In this document: piece after piece, positions 44,501-53,018 of the stretch
Numbering within the stretch: the stretch's first letter is position 1
How the letters are laid out: each line of letters starts with the position of its first letter
From: Flavobacterium album
GTDB lineage: Bacteria; Bacteroidota; Bacteroidia; Flavobacteriales; Flavobacteriaceae
Assembly (NCBI RefSeq): GCF_003096035.1
Contig: NZ_CP029186.1
Span: forward strand, 3,392,001-3,456,000
Direction of reading: 5' to 3'
Length of the DNA: 64,000 bases
Made by a program: the position numbers and the translations under genes
Notes under the pieces: generated by a model
Seen by the model: the letters and a program-made list of their open reading frames with translations, nothing else
Database searches by the model: none
Told to the model about the DNA's origin: nothing

Positions 44501-44608
44501 ACATTCACAAAGTATACAGGCCTGGATCCTGAATCAACATCATACATTGATAAAGGAACGTACCCACAATCTGCTGCAATTATCTTTGGTGCGAAAGTAA
44601 AAATCTAG
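41531..44608 (+). CDS. SusC/RagA-family TonB-linked outer-membrane protein
   Basis: A 1025-residue outer-membrane transporter for oligosaccharides. Signal peptide to GVIYAQ (about 24), carboxypeptidase-regulatory-like domain (TVTGTVSDANGPLPGADVIVKGT, about 25-100), TonB plug with SQSLQGQIAGVFV, RIRGEGTLGNNDVLYVIDGVP and AAAAIYGSRAAGGVLVITTKKG (the SusC signature), and a C-terminal barrel. Works as a lidded pair with the SusD lipoprotein encoded next. Likely controlled by the upstream HTCS. The exact glycan cannot be read from the sequence. Confidence 0.96.
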   Translation: MNRKIIYTLLLLWTMLSGGVIYAQTVTGTVSDANGPLPGADVIVKGTTISTMTDIDGKYTISNIGTDAVLVFNYVGYIPQEVAVTGDSTVNITLMEDTQSLNEVVLTGYVGQRKNSITGAVGQVNVENTLKTRVPDVSQSLQGQIAGVFVAASTGAPGDGIKIRIRGEGTLGNNDVLYVIDGVPTRDISFLNGNDIQSINVLKDAAAAAIYGSRAAGGVLVITTKKGVEGKPTLEVNMFTGVHFAQNLPDMLNTDQYLTVKDQAWHNTLGNAAGAESPYAFDRRTRTDLANTNWQDELFTTGVSNNLHISASGATDKVKYFISGGYYGMDGIVTEKNDRFKRVNFRSNVNAAVSDRFDVGTNLQMSFAKQDRLSSSGDSPGVIRHALIRPPVIPVYKDPSDPTWSAANPYTDLPFYVGPGDYSRNYEYSSNPLAIVHFTDDIREVFQTFGNVYAQYAFLGDKSLKFKSNFGADVKFLHGKTFGENFGDADITDTGNVYYGLGRNNRPNSLNESRTQDVTFTWSNTLNYVKTFNGVHDVNVLLGQEFITNNSSALGGARSNFDNTTDPFRYLDYGGLGSANTPYPYSSGSETSWSLLSYFASGSYGYKDKYFATATMRADASSRFGPNNKWGYFPSVGANWIISNENFLTDVNWLSYLRLRASWGQLGNQEIPNNAYQTLITTTGGVVNYTRFGNPDIKWETTTQTNVGLDFGFFKDKLTFSADYFNKTTDDILLTVQLPAVSVGVIDRTYVNAGQVENKGFEFGVKYQNNDHDFKYGVNANLSTLTSNVNRLQQFVKNIQNDSDHTRIEAGQPAYSYYGYVFDGIYQNAAEVSSYLYTNANGAQPGDMKFRDLNHDGQINADDRTFIGNPNPKMMYGFTFNASYKNFDISFLFQGVQGVDRYNDLKQILDYDSRPFNSTTAVLGAWHGEGTSNTTPRVTFNNNGGGFVSSKFVEDASYLRLKNIELGYTLNNVVPGISGLRIYVSGQNLLTFTKYTGLDPESTSYIDKGTYPQSAAIIFGAKVKI

Positions 44609-44621
44609 AAAAAAATTGATC

Positions 44622-46100
44622 ATGAAAAATTATATTAAAATTGGACTGCTATGTGGCATCATCACACTTGCCGGCTGCGAGGATGAGCTAACGAAGGACC
44701 CTGTAGGGCTAACAACTTTAGAGCAAGCTAACACTACCCCAACGCTTGCAACGATAGAAACGTCTGTGCGCTCTTCTTATGACCTGCTGTCGAACAGGCT
44801 TAATATCCTTGCCCAATGGGATTGGGGCGGAGGACTTGTATTCCAGAACGATTACGTGATGCAGGATGTGGCATCGGATGATATGGAAAAGAAATGGAAT
44901 CCTGATGGCGACCAGCCCTGGATCGACGACCTGAACAACTTCACTTTCACCTCGACAAACGGTGGCCCGAACGGCTTATGGAAGTATGATTATGAGGGTA
45001 TCAAGAGGATCAATATCGCAATATTCCACCTCACAAATCCGGATATCGAAGCTATTACCGGAATTACCCCTGAAAGAAAGAACCAATTATTGGGTGAAGC
45101 CTATTTCCTGAGGTCTTACTACTATTTTTCACTTGTAACAAACTTTGGGGATGTTCCTCTTATCTTAAGGCCGGTACAAACCTACCAGGAAGCCTTTGAG
45201 GTAGCTGTAAGGGAAGACAAAGCAGTAGTGTGGAACCAGATAAAAGGAGACCTTGCCCTGGCGAAAGGCTTGCTGCCAAACAGTAAATTCTCATCGGATA
45301 CCGAAAAATGGAGAGTGTCTAAAGGCGCAGTTATTGCACTGCAGGCAAAAGCCGAATTGTATACCGAAAATTGGAGCGCTGTTCCATCATTGGTTGACGA
45401 ACTGGCTCCACTTGGGTTTAGCCTGAATGCTAATTATTTTGACAGTTTCAGCACTGAATTTACCGATAACGAAGTGATTTTTGCTTTTGACCACCAGACC
45501 AATGCCACGCCTACAAAAAGAGGTAACGGCATCTGTGCGCCGCTGGGATGGGGATTCTTCGCGCCAAGCGCCGATTTCCTGGCTTCTTTTGAACCGAACG
45601 ACCCAAGGTTATTGTATACGGTGGATGTTGCTCACCAAAACGTGAATAAAATGCTTGGAAGCCTTGACGGTACTAATAAAGGTAATGACGATGCGCCGAA
45701 CAACAAGATCTACATTCGCTATGCCGATGCCCTGCTTTGGAAAGCCGAAGCTTTGAACGAGCAGGGAGACCACGCCGGCGCTATTGCTATCATTAACCAG
45801 ATCAGGAGCAGGGCAAGGAATACGGTTACCGCTACAGGTGACTTTGCTCCTGCAGGAACATTGCCGGACAGGCCTGCATCTACTGACGGGGCTACTGTAA
45901 AAGGCTGGCTGATATCGGAACGCAGGGCCGAACTTGGCTTTGAGAACCAGAGGATGCTTGACCTGAAACGCTGGGGCATTGCAAAACAGGTGATGACGGC
46001 CCACGGAAAAAACTTCCAGGACAGGCACTACCTATACCCTATTCCACAATCTGAGATTGACGCTTCTGCCGGAACGCTTACGCAAAACGAAGGCTATTAA
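44622..46100 (+). CDS. SusD/RagB-family nutrient-binding lipoprotein
   Basis: A 492-residue surface lipoprotein (lipobox TLAGC, Cys19 from the ATG) that captures oligosaccharides over the SusC barrel. Family marks include the helical TPR scaffold (LGEAYFLRSYYYFSLVTNFGDVPLI), KWRVSKGAVIALQAKAELYTENW, and the C-terminal RYADALLWKAEALNEQGDH and ERRAELGFENQRMLDLKRW. The ATG at 44622 is chosen over a TTG at 44616. 13 bp after susC. Confidence 0.95.
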   Translation: MKNYIKIGLLCGIITLAGCEDELTKDPVGLTTLEQANTTPTLATIETSVRSSYDLLSNRLNILAQWDWGGGLVFQNDYVMQDVASDDMEKKWNPDGDQPWIDDLNNFTFTSTNGGPNGLWKYDYEGIKRINIAIFHLTNPDIEAITGITPERKNQLLGEAYFLRSYYYFSLVTNFGDVPLILRPVQTYQEAFEVAVREDKAVVWNQIKGDLALAKGLLPNSKFSSDTEKWRVSKGAVIALQAKAELYTENWSAVPSLVDELAPLGFSLNANYFDSFSTEFTDNEVIFAFDHQTNATPTKRGNGICAPLGWGFFAPSADFLASFEPNDPRLLYTVDVAHQNVNKMLGSLDGTNKGNDDAPNNKIYIRYADALLWKAEALNEQGDHAGAIAIINQIRSRARNTVTATGDFAPAGTLPDRPASTDGATVKGWLISERRAELGFENQRMLDLKRWGIAKQVMTAHGKNFQDRHYLYPIPQSEIDASAGTLTQNEGY

Positions 46101-46111
46101 AATAAAAGTTT

Positions 46112-46152
46112 GGGTTAGCTCAGGTACTGTTAAAGCAGGCCTGGGTTAACCC
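46112..46152 (+). repeat. Stem-loop between susD and GH130 gene
   Basis: GGGTTAGCTCAGG (46112-46124) pairs with CCTGGGTTAACCC (46140-46152) at 11 of 13 positions. There is no T-run, so it is more like a transcript-stabilising or processing hairpin than a terminator. Confidence 0.5.
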
Positions 46153-46174
46153 TTAATTATTCAATACAACTATT

Positions 46175-47227
46175 ATGAAAGACATTGCAAAACGCTTTGT
46201 TGAGAATCCCCTATTGTCTCCACAGGACCTGGCGCCAAGTACAGAAGGGCTTGAAATTACCTGCCTGTTAAATCCGGGCGCATTTACCTTCCAGGGAAAG
46301 ACCTGGCTAATCGTGCGGGTCGCAGAGAGGCCCAAACAAAAAGACGGTATCATTTCCTTTCCGGTACTTACCAATACAGGAGGAATTGAGATCATGGAAA
46401 TAGAAACATCGCACCCTGAGCTCATTGCTACTGATGCCAGGGTAATCAATTATATAGGAAACGACTACCTCACTACCCTCTCGCACCTGCGCCTGCTTTG
46501 CAGTGACGACGGCATCAATTTTTATGAGCCTGAAGGTTACCCGGCACTGGTTGGCGAAGGCATTATGGAAACATTCGGTATCGAGGATTGCCGTGTAGCT
46601 GAGATAGACGGTACGTATTACCTGACGTTTACTTCTGTTTCTCCGAATGGCGTTGGCGTTGGCCTGCGCACTACAAAAGACTGGAAAAATTTTGAAAAGC
46701 ACGGGCTTATATTCCCCGCACACAATAAAGACTGTGCCATATTTGAAGAGAAGATAAATGGTCTGTTTTATGCAATCCACCGCCCGAGCAGCGTGGATAT
46801 CGGCGGTAACTATATATGGATCGCTTCTTCACCCGACGGTATCCATTGGGGCGACCACAAATGCATTATTAAAACACGAAAAGGCCACTGGGACAGCAAA
46901 AGGGTTGGCGGTGGCGCTGCGCCTATCAAAACCGAAAAAGGCTGGCTCGAAATATACCATGGCGCCAACGAACACCACCAGTACTGCCTGGGTGCTTTCT
47001 TAATGGATTTGAATGACCCTTCAAAAGTGATTTCAAGAACCGAAGACCCTATAATGATGCCACTGGAAGAATATGAGCTGAAAGGCTTCTTTGGGCATGT
47101 GGTATTTACCAACGGCCATATCGTTGAGCCGGATGGCGACACGGTAAACGTTTATTATGGTGCGGCCGACGAATTTGTATGTGCAGCGAAATTTTCTATC
47201 AAAGAAATACTCTCACTTTTAAAATAG
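46175..47227 (+). CDS. Glycoside hydrolase family 130 protein (beta-mannoside phosphorylase or hydrolase)
   Basis: A 350-residue five-bladed beta-propeller enzyme of family GH130, which splits beta-mannosides, often by phosphorolysis. Motifs: ITCLLNPGAFTFQGKTWLIVR near the N-terminus, FGIEDCRVAEIDGTYYLTFTS with the catalytic aspartate D138, KDCAIFEEKINGLFYAIHRP, GGGAAPIKTEKGWLEIYHGA, and YYGAADEFVCAAKFS at the end. No signal peptide, so cytoplasmic; products imported by SusCD and the MFS carrier would be its substrate. Whether it is a phosphorylase or hydrolase depends on phosphate-binding residues I cannot judge without alignment. 5 bp before the transporter gene. Confidence 0.92.
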   Translation: MKDIAKRFVENPLLSPQDLAPSTEGLEITCLLNPGAFTFQGKTWLIVRVAERPKQKDGIISFPVLTNTGGIEIMEIETSHPELIATDARVINYIGNDYLTTLSHLRLLCSDDGINFYEPEGYPALVGEGIMETFGIEDCRVAEIDGTYYLTFTSVSPNGVGVGLRTTKDWKNFEKHGLIFPAHNKDCAIFEEKINGLFYAIHRPSSVDIGGNYIWIASSPDGIHWGDHKCIIKTRKGHWDSKRVGGGAAPIKTEKGWLEIYHGANEHHQYCLGAFLMDLNDPSKVISRTEDPIMMPLEEYELKGFFGHVVFTNGHIVEPDGDTVNVYYGAADEFVCAAKFSIKEILSLLK

Positions 47228-47232
47228 AAGTA

Positions 47233-48525
47233 ATGCTAAAGAAACTTAGTTCGGAGTTCAGCCATTTTAGAAGCCAGAGCCATAATTTCAAAATACTGGT
47301 TCTCACCAACATGGTCTATGCGCTGGTACAGCCGGTGATCGATATTTTTGTGGCGGCTTATATCATGAGAAATTCTGATGATACGTCGAAGGTCGTTATT
47401 TACCAGTTGGCTATCTATACAGGCATCCCGCTTACTTTCCTGCTGAACGGATTTTTGCTGAAATATTTTAATATACGCAAGCTATATTCTACAGGGATGA
47501 TGCTCAGCGGTGTTTCGATGGTCATAATGATGTCACTGAAGACCCTTGACCTGACCGGGATAGCCATTGCGGGCATTACCATGGGGCTGTCATTCGGGTT
47601 GTACTGGGCTAACAGGGATTACCTTGCGATCTCGATCACCAATGATGAGAACCGCAACTATTATTATGGGCTCGAGACTTTCATTTACACGATTATTGCC
47701 ATAGCCGTGCCTGCCACGATCGGGTGGTTCATCCAGTCGAAAACAGGCGAATCTGAAAAGCACAATGCCTATCTTATCATTACTGGGGTTGTATTTATCA
47801 TTACCATGATCGCCTCTATGGTTTGCTTCAGGGGCAAGTTTGAAAACCCTGTCCAGAAAAAGTATATTTTCTTTAAGTTCCATCCGCTTTGGTACAAATT
47901 ATTGTCGCTTGCCATGTTCAAGGGCCTTGCACAGGGCTTTTTGGTGACAGCGCCGGCAATGCTTATCTTTAAGATTTTAGGTGAGGAAGGCGCTCTTGGC
48001 AATGCGCAGTCGATTGGTGCCATCCTTGCCGCCATTATTATTTATTTTATCGGGCGTTTCTCCAAGCCGTCCGACAGGATCAAGACGTTTTCGGCAGGGC
48101 TAATCCTGTTTGCATTGGGCGCATGCCTTAATGGCGCATTGTTCGACCAGACCAGCGTTATAATATTCCTGCTGCTGCTGCTTATCGCAAAACCACTGAT
48201 GGACCTGGCCTACTACCCTATCCAGCTTCGTGTTATCGATATCGTATCGCACATCGAAAAAAGGGGCGAGTTTGCTTACATACTGAATCATGAGTCGGGC
48301 TTATACCTTGGCAGGCTTTTGGGCGCTGGCACGTTTTTGGTTTTGTACTTTGTGATCTCCGAAGATTTTGCGCTTCGTTATGCCATCGGTATCATTGCAT
48401 TGCTCCAGTTATGCTCTATATTTATAAGCAAAAAGATAATTGCACAGGGCAACAGCATAGCTCCTGAAAAAAACGACATAGAAGAGCCGAAAGTACTGGA
48501 AGAAACTGCTGCCAACCTTGTTTAA
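47233..48525 (+). CDS. MFS transporter of the polysaccharide utilisation locus
   Basis: A 430-residue inner-membrane carrier with about twelve hydrophobic segments. It has a basic, cytoplasmic start (MLKKLSSEFSHFRSQSHNFKILVLTNMVYAL), a central charged loop near residue 210 (FRGKFENPVQKKYIFFKF) and an acidic soluble C-terminus. The family is the major facilitator superfamily; it probably brings oligosaccharide into the cytoplasm for the GH130 enzyme. The ATG at 47233 lies 5 bp after the GH130 stop with an A/G-rich ribosome-binding stretch; an earlier frame start at 47179 would overlap GH130. Confidence 0.88.
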   Translation: MLKKLSSEFSHFRSQSHNFKILVLTNMVYALVQPVIDIFVAAYIMRNSDDTSKVVIYQLAIYTGIPLTFLLNGFLLKYFNIRKLYSTGMMLSGVSMVIMMSLKTLDLTGIAIAGITMGLSFGLYWANRDYLAISITNDENRNYYYGLETFIYTIIAIAVPATIGWFIQSKTGESEKHNAYLIITGVVFIITMIASMVCFRGKFENPVQKKYIFFKFHPLWYKLLSLAMFKGLAQGFLVTAPAMLIFKILGEEGALGNAQSIGAILAAIIIYFIGRFSKPSDRIKTFSAGLILFALGACLNGALFDQTSVIIFLLLLLIAKPLMDLAYYPIQLRVIDIVSHIEKRGEFAYILNHESGLYLGRLLGAGTFLVLYFVISEDFALRYAIGIIALLQLCSIFISKKIIAQGNSIAPEKNDIEEPKVLEETAANLV

Positions 48526-48545
48526 CATTAACATCAATCAATCAC

Positions 48546-50270
48546 ATGAACATTTTATATAAAGCTACGGCAGTCTGTTTATTACTATCGGGAATTGGCG
48601 CGGCCGCGCAGGTAAAGCAGCAGCCTATACCGCGTGTGGACCAGATGGCCGATTTCCCGAAGCCTTTTGAGATCATCGATTACACGAAGCTGTCGCACGA
48701 TTTTGATCGTACAGTGTATGACTTTAATGCTAAAGGCGACTTTTGGCCGTTGGTTTGGGTGGATACCTCACAAAAAAACTTCCCGCAGGACGTCGTGGGC
48801 CTGTATACTGCCATAGGTGATGTACGTCAGGGGCCTCGCAACAACAAAGGCATGTTCCATGAAGCGCTCGCTACTATGGGCGCAACACTAGGCGGGACCC
48901 TTGTCGGTATTGATAAGACCAACCAGGACAGCCGTAACTATGTTGCCATGCTGAAAAACTATTACAACAGCGAAACCGGATGGAACATCATGATGAACAA
49001 TACCTGTCCCGAAGTAGCGCTCCTTGGTGGAGGTTACGGGCGCGACTGGTGGTATGATGTGTACCCCAACCTGCTGTTCTATGCTATTTATGACAAATAC
49101 CCGGATGAGCCCGGACTTGAAGAAATGGCAAGGACAATTGCCGATAAATTCTACGATGCGGATGTAATCCTGAATGGCAATTATGACTATTCGTATTTCG
49201 ATTATGGGAAAATGATGCCCATGAAAAATAACATCTGCGCGCAGCCCGATGCAGCCGCAGGGCATGCCTGGGTTCTATATGCCGCTTACAAAAAGTTTGG
49301 CGATACCAGATACCTGAAAGGCGCTTTGTCTGCCCTCAGTGCACTGGAATCGCAAAAGCTGAACCCTACGTATGAATTGCTGATGCCTTTCGGGGCCTAC
49401 CTGGCTGCAAGGATAAATGCCGAGCAAAATAAAGCCTACGACATCAACAAGATGTTGCACTGGAGTTTTGATGGTACACCGCTGTGCCGTGAGGGCTGGG
49501 GAGTATTGGTGGGCAACTGGAATGGGTATGATATATCGGGAATCGTAGGCAGTACGGTAGACCGTGGCGGCTATGGCTTCCTTATGAATACCTATGATGC
49601 CGCATGGCCTTTAGTGCCCATGGTGCGCTATAACCAGTCGTATGCCAATGCGATAGGCAAATGGATGCTGAATGCCGCTAATGCCTCAAAATTCTTTTAC
49701 CCGCAATACATGCCGGATGAGCACGAAACCATCCCGGAACTTGCAAGCGCAGGCAAAAATGTCATTGCTTACGAAGGGATCATCAAAAAATCGAACATGG
49801 ACCAGTATCAAAACGTTCAGGCTCCTGTTGCACAGGGCGATGGGCCGCTTTGGGTATTGGGGCAAAACCCTCCGCAGTCGCAGTTGAGCGTTTACGGCAG
49901 CGGGCACGTGGGGATCTTTGGGAGCATCATCAAAAAAACGAATGTGGAAGGCGTTTTGCAGCTAGACCTGCTAGCCACCGACTTCTTCCACGACAAGGCC
50001 TACCCTTCTTATTTGTATTACAACCCTTATACGGAAGGAAAGACGGTTAATGTAAAGGTTGCAAAAGGTAAAAAGGTCAATCTGTATGACACCGTATCGG
50101 GGACTTTTGTAGCGAAAAATGTATCGTCTACGGCAAAATTAAAGCTATCACCTAAAAACTCCGCCATCATCGTAATGGTCCCTGCAAAAGGCCAAATAAC
50201 CATTGAAGGCTCAAAGATGCTGGTAGACGGCGTTGTTGTAGATTATAATTACCAACCGAAAAATAAATAA
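48546..50270 (+). CDS. Unrecognised secreted protein in polysaccharide utilisation locus, possible glycosidase
   Basis: A 574-residue protein with a signal peptide (MNILYKATAVCLLLSGIGAAAQ). I do not recognise its family. The central part (about 90-430) is rich in aromatic and Gly/Asp motifs (GGGYGRDWWYDVYPNLLFYAIYDKYPDEPG, WVLYAAYKKFGDTRYLKGALSALSALE, CREGWGVLVGNWNGYDISG) with helix-turn-helix periodicity, as in (alpha/alpha)6-barrel glycosidases. The last 100 residues (KGKKVNLYDTVSGTFVAKN) look like a beta-sandwich. The conserved acidic residues around RDWWYD and the DxxG motifs are catalytic candidates. Sandwiched between the MFS and GH13 genes (20 and 2 bp), so surely part of the locus. 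Could represent an uncharacterised carbohydrate-active enzyme. Confidence 0.8.
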   Translation: MNILYKATAVCLLLSGIGAAAQVKQQPIPRVDQMADFPKPFEIIDYTKLSHDFDRTVYDFNAKGDFWPLVWVDTSQKNFPQDVVGLYTAIGDVRQGPRNNKGMFHEALATMGATLGGTLVGIDKTNQDSRNYVAMLKNYYNSETGWNIMMNNTCPEVALLGGGYGRDWWYDVYPNLLFYAIYDKYPDEPGLEEMARTIADKFYDADVILNGNYDYSYFDYGKMMPMKNNICAQPDAAAGHAWVLYAAYKKFGDTRYLKGALSALSALESQKLNPTYELLMPFGAYLAARINAEQNKAYDINKMLHWSFDGTPLCREGWGVLVGNWNGYDISGIVGSTVDRGGYGFLMNTYDAAWPLVPMVRYNQSYANAIGKWMLNAANASKFFYPQYMPDEHETIPELASAGKNVIAYEGIIKKSNMDQYQNVQAPVAQGDGPLWVLGQNPPQSQLSVYGSGHVGIFGSIIKKTNVEGVLQLDLLATDFFHDKAYPSYLYYNPYTEGKTVNVKVAKGKKVNLYDTVSGTFVAKNVSSTAKLKLSPKNSAIIVMVPAKGQITIEGSKMLVDGVVVDYNYQPKNK

Positions 50271-50272
50271 CA

Positions 50273-51907
50273 TTGAAAGGCAGGAGTATATTTTTAATTA
50301 TAACCGCCTGCTTTTTCAGTTGTATGGCTATGCGCGGACAGGACTTGGGGAATGAAAAAAAATGGTGGAAAGAAAGCGTATTTTACCAGATTTATATGCC
50401 CAGCTTTGCAGACAGCGGTGGGGACGGCTATGGTGATTTCAAAGGAATCACCGGCAAACTGGGCTATTTGCAGGAAATGGGGATCGGAAGTGTTTGGCTG
50501 ACCCCATTCCTGTCTTCTCCTAAGGTAGATAACGGCTATGACGTTGCCGATTATTATGCCATCGACCCTGCCTACGGGACTATGGCCGACTTTAAAACTT
50601 TTCTGGAAGAAGCTCATAGAAAGGATATCAAAGTAATCATGGATCTGGTACTGAACCACACCTCAACACAATGCAAATGGTTTCAGGAAGCGAAGAAATC
50701 TAAAGACAATCCGTATCGCGATTATTATATCTGGAAAGATAAGCCCAACAATTGGGAGTCGTTCTTTGGAGGGCCTGCATGGGAATTGGATCCTGTTACC
50801 AACCAATATTATTACCACAAGTTTGATGTTACGATGGCCGACCTCAACTGGTCGAACCCTAAGGTTATAGTCGAAGTACAAAATATACTGAAGTTCTGGC
50901 TTGATGCCGGTGTCGACGGCTTCCGGCTCGATGTGATAAACTTCCTGAACACGGATGGCATCACGCAGGATAACCCGGTAAAAGACGGAAAGCAGCAGCA
51001 CCTGTACGACATTGACCAGGAGGGCGTAAAAAATGCCATGCGGGTTATAAAATCGACAGTGAATGCATACGGTAACCGTTTTATTGTAGGTGAAATTGGC
51101 AGTGACAAGATCGAAGTGTTGAAACAATACCAGGCGGAAGACCTGCTCGATGTGGTTTTCAATTTTAATTTCGGGAGCATTCCCTCTTTTTCTGCGGAAA
51201 GGATTTTTAACGAGCTTCAAAGCATGGAAAAGGAAATGAGCAGCTACCCTACCCTGTTTTTCGGGAGCCACGACATGCCGCGGATGATCGACAGGTTAGC
51301 GGGTGGAGACCCTGAAAAAGCAACCGCGCTTGCTGCACTGATGCTTACAGCAAAGGGAGTTCCTTTTATTTATTATGGCGAAGAGATTGGGATGCATAAT
51401 ATCATTGCCAAAAACTTTGAGGAAATAGCAGATATACAAGCGAAAACGGCTTACAGGCTAGCTGTTGAAAAAGGGAAGACACCCGCTGAAGCATTGGTTG
51501 AAGCCAATGCCCAAAACCGCGACAAATCCCGCAGCCCGATGCAATGGAATGCACAGGAGTTTGCCGGATTCTCAACCGCGAAAAGCTGGATAAAGATAAA
51601 TCCTGATTATAAGGAAGTCAATGTAGAAATTCTGTCAAAGAAGAAAAACTCAATATTTTCTGAATACAAAAAACTAATTGCTTTACGAAATTCTGAAAAA
51701 GCACTGCAATACGGGCAATACAAAAAACTGGAATATAAAGAGAATCGGATCTTTTTTACACGAAGTTTTGAAAATGAAGAGGTTACCGTGATCCTTAACT
51801 TTGGGACAAAAACTACAGTAAAGCTTCCGGCAGGCGCCAGATTATTGATTGGAAATACTGACCTGAAACCGAATGGGTATATCATTTATAAGACTACACG
51901 ACATTAA
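50273..51907 (+). CDS. GH13 alpha-glucosidase / oligo-1,6-glucosidase-like enzyme, exported
   Basis: A 544-residue alpha-amylase-family enzyme. It shows the GH13 set: DLVLNHT (124-130), GFRLDVINF with nucleophile D220, IVGEIGS with acid/base E274, FGSHDMPRM with D334, and RDKSRSPMQWN, typical of oligo-1,6-glucosidase and trehalose/sucrose-type subfamilies. The N-terminus is hydrophobic with a possible lipobox (FFSC, Cys17), so it is probably periplasmic or a lipoprotein. The start is TTG at 50273; ATGs downstream would remove the signal peptide. Starts 2 bp after the preceding stop and ends the operon. It implies alpha-glucosidic linkages in the target glycan, next to the GH130 beta-mannoside enzyme. 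Confidence 0.9.
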   Translation: MKGRSIFLIITACFFSCMAMRGQDLGNEKKWWKESVFYQIYMPSFADSGGDGYGDFKGITGKLGYLQEMGIGSVWLTPFLSSPKVDNGYDVADYYAIDPAYGTMADFKTFLEEAHRKDIKVIMDLVLNHTSTQCKWFQEAKKSKDNPYRDYYIWKDKPNNWESFFGGPAWELDPVTNQYYYHKFDVTMADLNWSNPKVIVEVQNILKFWLDAGVDGFRLDVINFLNTDGITQDNPVKDGKQQHLYDIDQEGVKNAMRVIKSTVNAYGNRFIVGEIGSDKIEVLKQYQAEDLLDVVFNFNFGSIPSFSAERIFNELQSMEKEMSSYPTLFFGSHDMPRMIDRLAGGDPEKATALAALMLTAKGVPFIYYGEEIGMHNIIAKNFEEIADIQAKTAYRLAVEKGKTPAEALVEANAQNRDKSRSPMQWNAQEFAGFSTAKSWIKINPDYKEVNVEILSKKKNSIFSEYKKLIALRNSEKALQYGQYKKLEYKENRIFFTRSFENEEVTVILNFGTKTTVKLPAGARLLIGNTDLKPNGYIIYKTTRH

Positions 51908-51929
51908 AAGGTTACTGCCAAGACCAAAT

Positions 51930-52433
51930 CTAATAGATCACGTGCGCTAAATACACAATACTATAGCATACTATACAGCTGACGCTTTGTGTATCAAATG
52001 ACCGGAAGATGGGCTCTTCTGATAAATGATTCCTTGTCCGCAATAACGCCAGCAACCAGAACCCGGTTGAAAAAGCAATATCCATAAGATCGAAACGGCC
52101 GTTTAAAAAATGTACCAACTGTAACAATTCCATTCCCACGGCTATAAGTATCGGGATGAATACCAACCTTAGCTTATAATTTTTCAACCGGATATAAAAT
52201 GGCCCGGAAGTCAGCGTAATGCAAAATACCCACAGGCCTTCGGGCAAGGAATAAACAATACAGTCCCTTAGCGGTAGTGCTGAAATTATGGCTGTTTTTA
52301 AACTGTGATAGCGTCCTCTGGAGATCAATGCTATGACAACTTGGTTGACCAATGTTTTCTCTGTCCGGTAAAATACGTAGATAAACAGGCATACCAGTAA
52401 AGCGACGGCTAATAGTGGGATGTACTTTTTCAA
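51930..52433 (-). CDS. VanZ-like membrane protein
   Basis: A 167-residue protein with about four membrane segments. VGMELLQLVHFLNGRFDLMDIAFSTGFWLLALL (about 103-135) matches the conserved ExxQ...R.xDxxDxxxNxxG core of VanZ-like proteins. Function unknown in Bacteroidetes. Its start overlaps the stop of the methyltransferase gene by 4 bp (ATGA), so the two are coupled. It converges on the GH13 gene with only 22 bp and no terminator between. Confidence 0.75.
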   Translation of the reverse strand: MKKYIPLLAVALLVCLFIYVFYRTEKTLVNQVVIALISRGRYHSLKTAIISALPLRDCIVYSLPEGLWVFCITLTSGPFYIRLKNYKLRLVFIPILIAVGMELLQLVHFLNGRFDLMDIAFSTGFWLLALLRTRNHLSEEPIFRSFDTQSVSCIVCYSIVYLAHVIY

Positions 52434-53017
52434 GGCCTGGAAAAAATAAGGAGTTTATAATAAGAGCCGGTCCCCAGCCCTGTTTGTTTTACCAGAGAAA
52501 ATTGCTGCAGCCCTTCAATTTCCCGCCAACGGAACAGTGACTTAAAATGAAAGAGTGAAGATACCGGATGAAAAGCCCTGTCGATATATTGCAATCCGTT
52601 ATCCGGCGTAAAATGATTCAGGATGAACAACTTTCCGCCGGGCTTCAGTACCCTGTGTACTTGTTCCAATAGCCTGTCGGGATCTTTGGCAACAGCCAGT
52701 ACATGCGACATCACCACATATTCGAAAGAAGCATCGGGGAACGAAAGATCCTCACCATCCATAACCATAAGCTTAATAGTGCTGCTTTCAAAACGTTTTC
52801 CCCTATTCAGCATGGCTTCAGAAATATCGATGCCTGTAATATCGTGGCAAACATACATAGGCAGGTGCGAACCGGTACCCACACCTATTTCCAGCAGGGT
52901 ACCGGGAGGACATTTGTTCACTTCACGGATCAGGACTTTTCTCTGGCCTGCTAAAAAAACGTTTATCACAGGGTATAGAAAAGTTATGCGGTTATAAAAG
53001 CTACGTGCCGTTTGCAT
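52430..53017 (-). CDS. Class I SAM-dependent methyltransferase
   Basis: A 195-residue enzyme with the Methyltransf_11/25 core: LLEIGVGTGSHLPMY (motif I, SAM binding), ITGIDISEAMLNRG (motif II with acidic residue), VMDGEDLSFPDASFEYVVMSHVLA, and KPGGKLFILNHF. Similar to phosphatidylethanolamine or ubiquinone-type methyltransferases, but substrate not determinable. The ATG at 53017 lies 1 bp after the stop of the MpaB-like gene; a longer frame to 53068 would overlap it. Middle of a three-gene set (MpaB-like, methyltransferase, VanZ-like). Confidence 0.88.
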   Translation of the reverse strand: MQTARSFYNRITFLYPVINVFLAGQRKVLIREVNKCPPGTLLEIGVGTGSHLPMYVCHDITGIDISEAMLNRGKRFESSTIKLMVMDGEDLSFPDASFEYVVMSHVLAVAKDPDRLLEQVHRVLKPGGKLFILNHFTPDNGLQYIDRAFHPVSSLFHFKSLFRWREIEGLQQFSLVKQTGLGTGSYYKLLIFSRP

Positions 53018-53018
53018 T

